Assembly: GCF_002195995.1 (NCBI RefSeq)
Contig: NZ_NHON01000016.1
Location: 88,107-152,106, forward strand
Source: Inquilinus limosus
GTDB taxonomy: Bacteria > Pseudomonadota > Alphaproteobacteria > DSM-16000 > Inquilinaceae
Length of the DNA: 64,000 bases
Reading direction: 5' to 3'
Position numbers and translations under genes: made by a program. Shown piece by piece: positions 62,821 through 64,000 of this stretch; position 1 is the first letter of the stretch, and each line of letters begins with the position of its first letter. The notes beneath the pieces were generated by a model, which saw only the letters and a list, made by a program, of their open reading frames with translations, was not told the DNA's origin and searched no databases.

Positions 62821-63587
62821 ACTTCCTCGCCACGATCGGGCGCACCTTCCTCGGCTTCCTCGCCGCGGTCGGCCGCCTCGCCTTGTTCACCCTGACCGCG
62901 CTGGCGCAGTGCCTGAAGCCGCCCTTCTATCCGCGGCTGTTCCTGCGCCAGGTGATCGATATCGGCTACTACTCGCTGCCGGTGGTCGGGCTGACGGCGC
63001 TGTTCACCGGCATGGTGCTGGCGCTGCAGACCCAGGCCGGCTTCAGCCGCTTCGGCGCCGGCGGCTTCGGCGCCAGCGTCGTGCTGCTGTCGGTGGTGCG
63101 CGAGCTGGGGCCGGTGCTGGCCGGGCTGATGGTCGCCGGCCGCATCGGCGCCTCGATGGCCGCCGAGATCGGCACCATGCGCGTGACCGAGCAGATCGAC
63201 GCGCTCAGCACCCTGTCGACCAACCCGTACAAGTACCTGGTGGCGCCGCGGCTGATCGCCGGCCTGCTGATGCTGCCCTGCCTGGTGATCGTGGCCAACA
63301 TCATCGGCGTGTTCGGCGGCTTCCTGATCAGCGTCTACCGGCTGGGCGACAACCCCTCGGCCTATATGACGGCGACCTGGCAGGCGCTGGAGGTCGAGGA
63401 TGTCGTGCTGAGCCTGATGAAGGCGGCGGCCTTCGGCTTCGTCGTCGCGCTGATGGGCTGCTACCACGGCTACAATTCGCGCGGGGGGGCCCAGGGCGTC
63501 GGCGCGGCGACCACCAATGCGGTGGTCTCCTCCTCGATCCTGATCCTGCTGTTCGACTTCATGATCACCGGCCTGTACGTGGGGTGA
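62817..63587 (+). CDS. mlaE: Mla-type ABC transporter permease MlaE
   Basis: A 256-residue inner-membrane permease. The MlaE blocks VGLTALFTGMVLALQTQAGF, VRELGPVLAGLMVAGRIGAS, AAEIGTMRVTEQIDAL and GCYHGYNSRGGAQGVGAATT are all present. It is part of the complex that moves phospholipids between inner and outer membrane and keeps the outer leaflet asymmetric. Confidence 0.95.
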   Translation: MNFLATIGRTFLGFLAAVGRLALFTLTALAQCLKPPFYPRLFLRQVIDIGYYSLPVVGLTALFTGMVLALQTQAGFSRFGAGGFGASVVLLSVVRELGPVLAGLMVAGRIGASMAAEIGTMRVTEQIDALSTLSTNPYKYLVAPRLIAGLLMLPCLVIVANIIGVFGGFLISVYRLGDNPSAYMTATWQALEVEDVVLSLMKAAAFGFVVALMGCYHGYNSRGGAQGVGAATTNAVVSSSILILLFDFMITGLYVG

Positions 63588-63592
63588 CGGCG

Positions 63593-64000
63593 ATGGCGAC
63601 CACCCCCAAGATCAGATTGGAAGGCGTCACCAAGGCGTTCGGCCCGAAGCAGGTGCTGCGCGGCATCGACCTGGAGATCGCTTCCGGCGAATCCCTGGTG
63701 GTGATCGGCGGCTCCGGCACCGGCAAGTCGGTGCTGCTGAAGTCGATCCTCGGCCTGATCCGCGCGGATCGTGGCCGCATCCTGATCGACGGCGCCGAGA
63801 CCCAGGACCTGTCGGGCGGCGACCGGGTCGCCCTGATGCGGCGCTTCGGCATGCTGTTCCAGGGCGCCGCCCTGTTCGACAGCCTGAGCGTCTGGGAGAA
63901 CGTGGCCTTCGGGCTGATCCAGGGCCGCGGCGAATCCCGCAGGCGGGCCAAGGAGATCGCGGTCGACAAGCTGGCCCAGGTCGGCCTCGGCCCCGATGTC
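63593..64000 (+). CDS. mlaF: Mla-type ABC transporter ATPase MlaF (cut by window end)
   Basis: The first 136 residues of the ATPase partner of MlaE are visible: KIRLEGVTKAFGPKQVLRGI, Walker A GGSGTGKSVLLKS and the Q-loop MLFQGAALFDSLSVWENVAF. The signature and Walker B motifs lie beyond the window. It starts 6 bp after mlaE. The periplasmic MlaD gene would be expected next. Confidence 0.93.
   Translation, partial: MATTPKIRLEGVTKAFGPKQVLRGIDLEIASGESLVVIGGSGTGKSVLLKSILGLIRADRGRILIDGAETQDLSGGDRVALMRRFGMLFQGAALFDSLSVWENVAFGLIQGRGESRRRAKEIAVDKLAQVGLGPDV

Overview
The window is high-GC chromosomal DNA, densely packed and rich in 4-base start/stop overlaps. Gene order and families point to an alphaproteobacterium of the Rhodospirillales, perhaps near Inquilinus or Azospirillum. 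The evidence is murA followed by a DUF2948 gene, a tiny aa3-type oxidase subunit IV, the mprF-acvB pair, and the pepA | lptG-surA-rsmA | gmk-yicC and mltG-fabF-acpP-fabG-fabD blocks. Species assignment is inference. I see no rRNA, CRISPR array or prophage.

Layout. 1-450: the 3' end of an IS481-family transposase and its insertion-sequence end. 810-3454: an NMT1/THI5-type ABC importer. 3463-5972 (minus): an operon of a small protein, dcd, murA and DUF2948, followed by tRNA-Thr(GGT). 6344-22312: accessory genes, including an acyltransferase, an ATP-dependent DNA ligase with its exonuclease, pseudouridine catabolism (psuK-psuG), an LpxR-like lipid A deacylase, small secreted proteins, MTA/SAH nucleosidase, an amino-acid permease and a glycerophosphodiesterase. 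22412-28633: an Lhr-type helicase and the PdeM phosphoesterase, separated by a class III cyclase-TPR protein and two genes of unknown function. 28665-31798 (minus): hda, an AI-2E-family membrane protein, a CDP-alcohol phosphatidyltransferase and DUF2066. 32165-36672: purM-purN, an oxidase subunit, ndk and an ABC-F ATPase. 36684-40170: a lone molybdopterin dehydrogenase large subunit and a PAP2 phosphatase, bracketed by two nearly identical repeats. 40194-64000: core genes for DNA polymerase III chi, aminopeptidase, LPS export, outer-membrane folding, 16S rRNA methylation, phospholipid and fatty-acid synthesis, ribosomal proteins S6/S18/L9, lysyl-phosphatidylglycerol metabolism, dnaB, alr and an Mla-type lipid transporter that runs off the end.

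How the genes work together. Envelope lipids are the main theme: fabD/fabG/acpP/fabF make acyl chains, pssA/psd make phosphatidylethanolamine, mprF/acvB make and remove lysyl-phosphatidylglycerol, mlaE/mlaF move phospholipids, and lptG, surA, LpxR and PAP2 act on LPS or the outer membrane. A second theme is DNA maintenance: ligase, exonuclease, Lhr and PdeM form a known repair set that is scattered here over 20 kb, with hda, holC and dnaB nearby.

The most unusual structure is a 270-bp nested inverted repeat (31905-32174) in front of purM. It folds on paper into a three-way junction, and its closing stem contains the purM ribosome-binding site and start codon.
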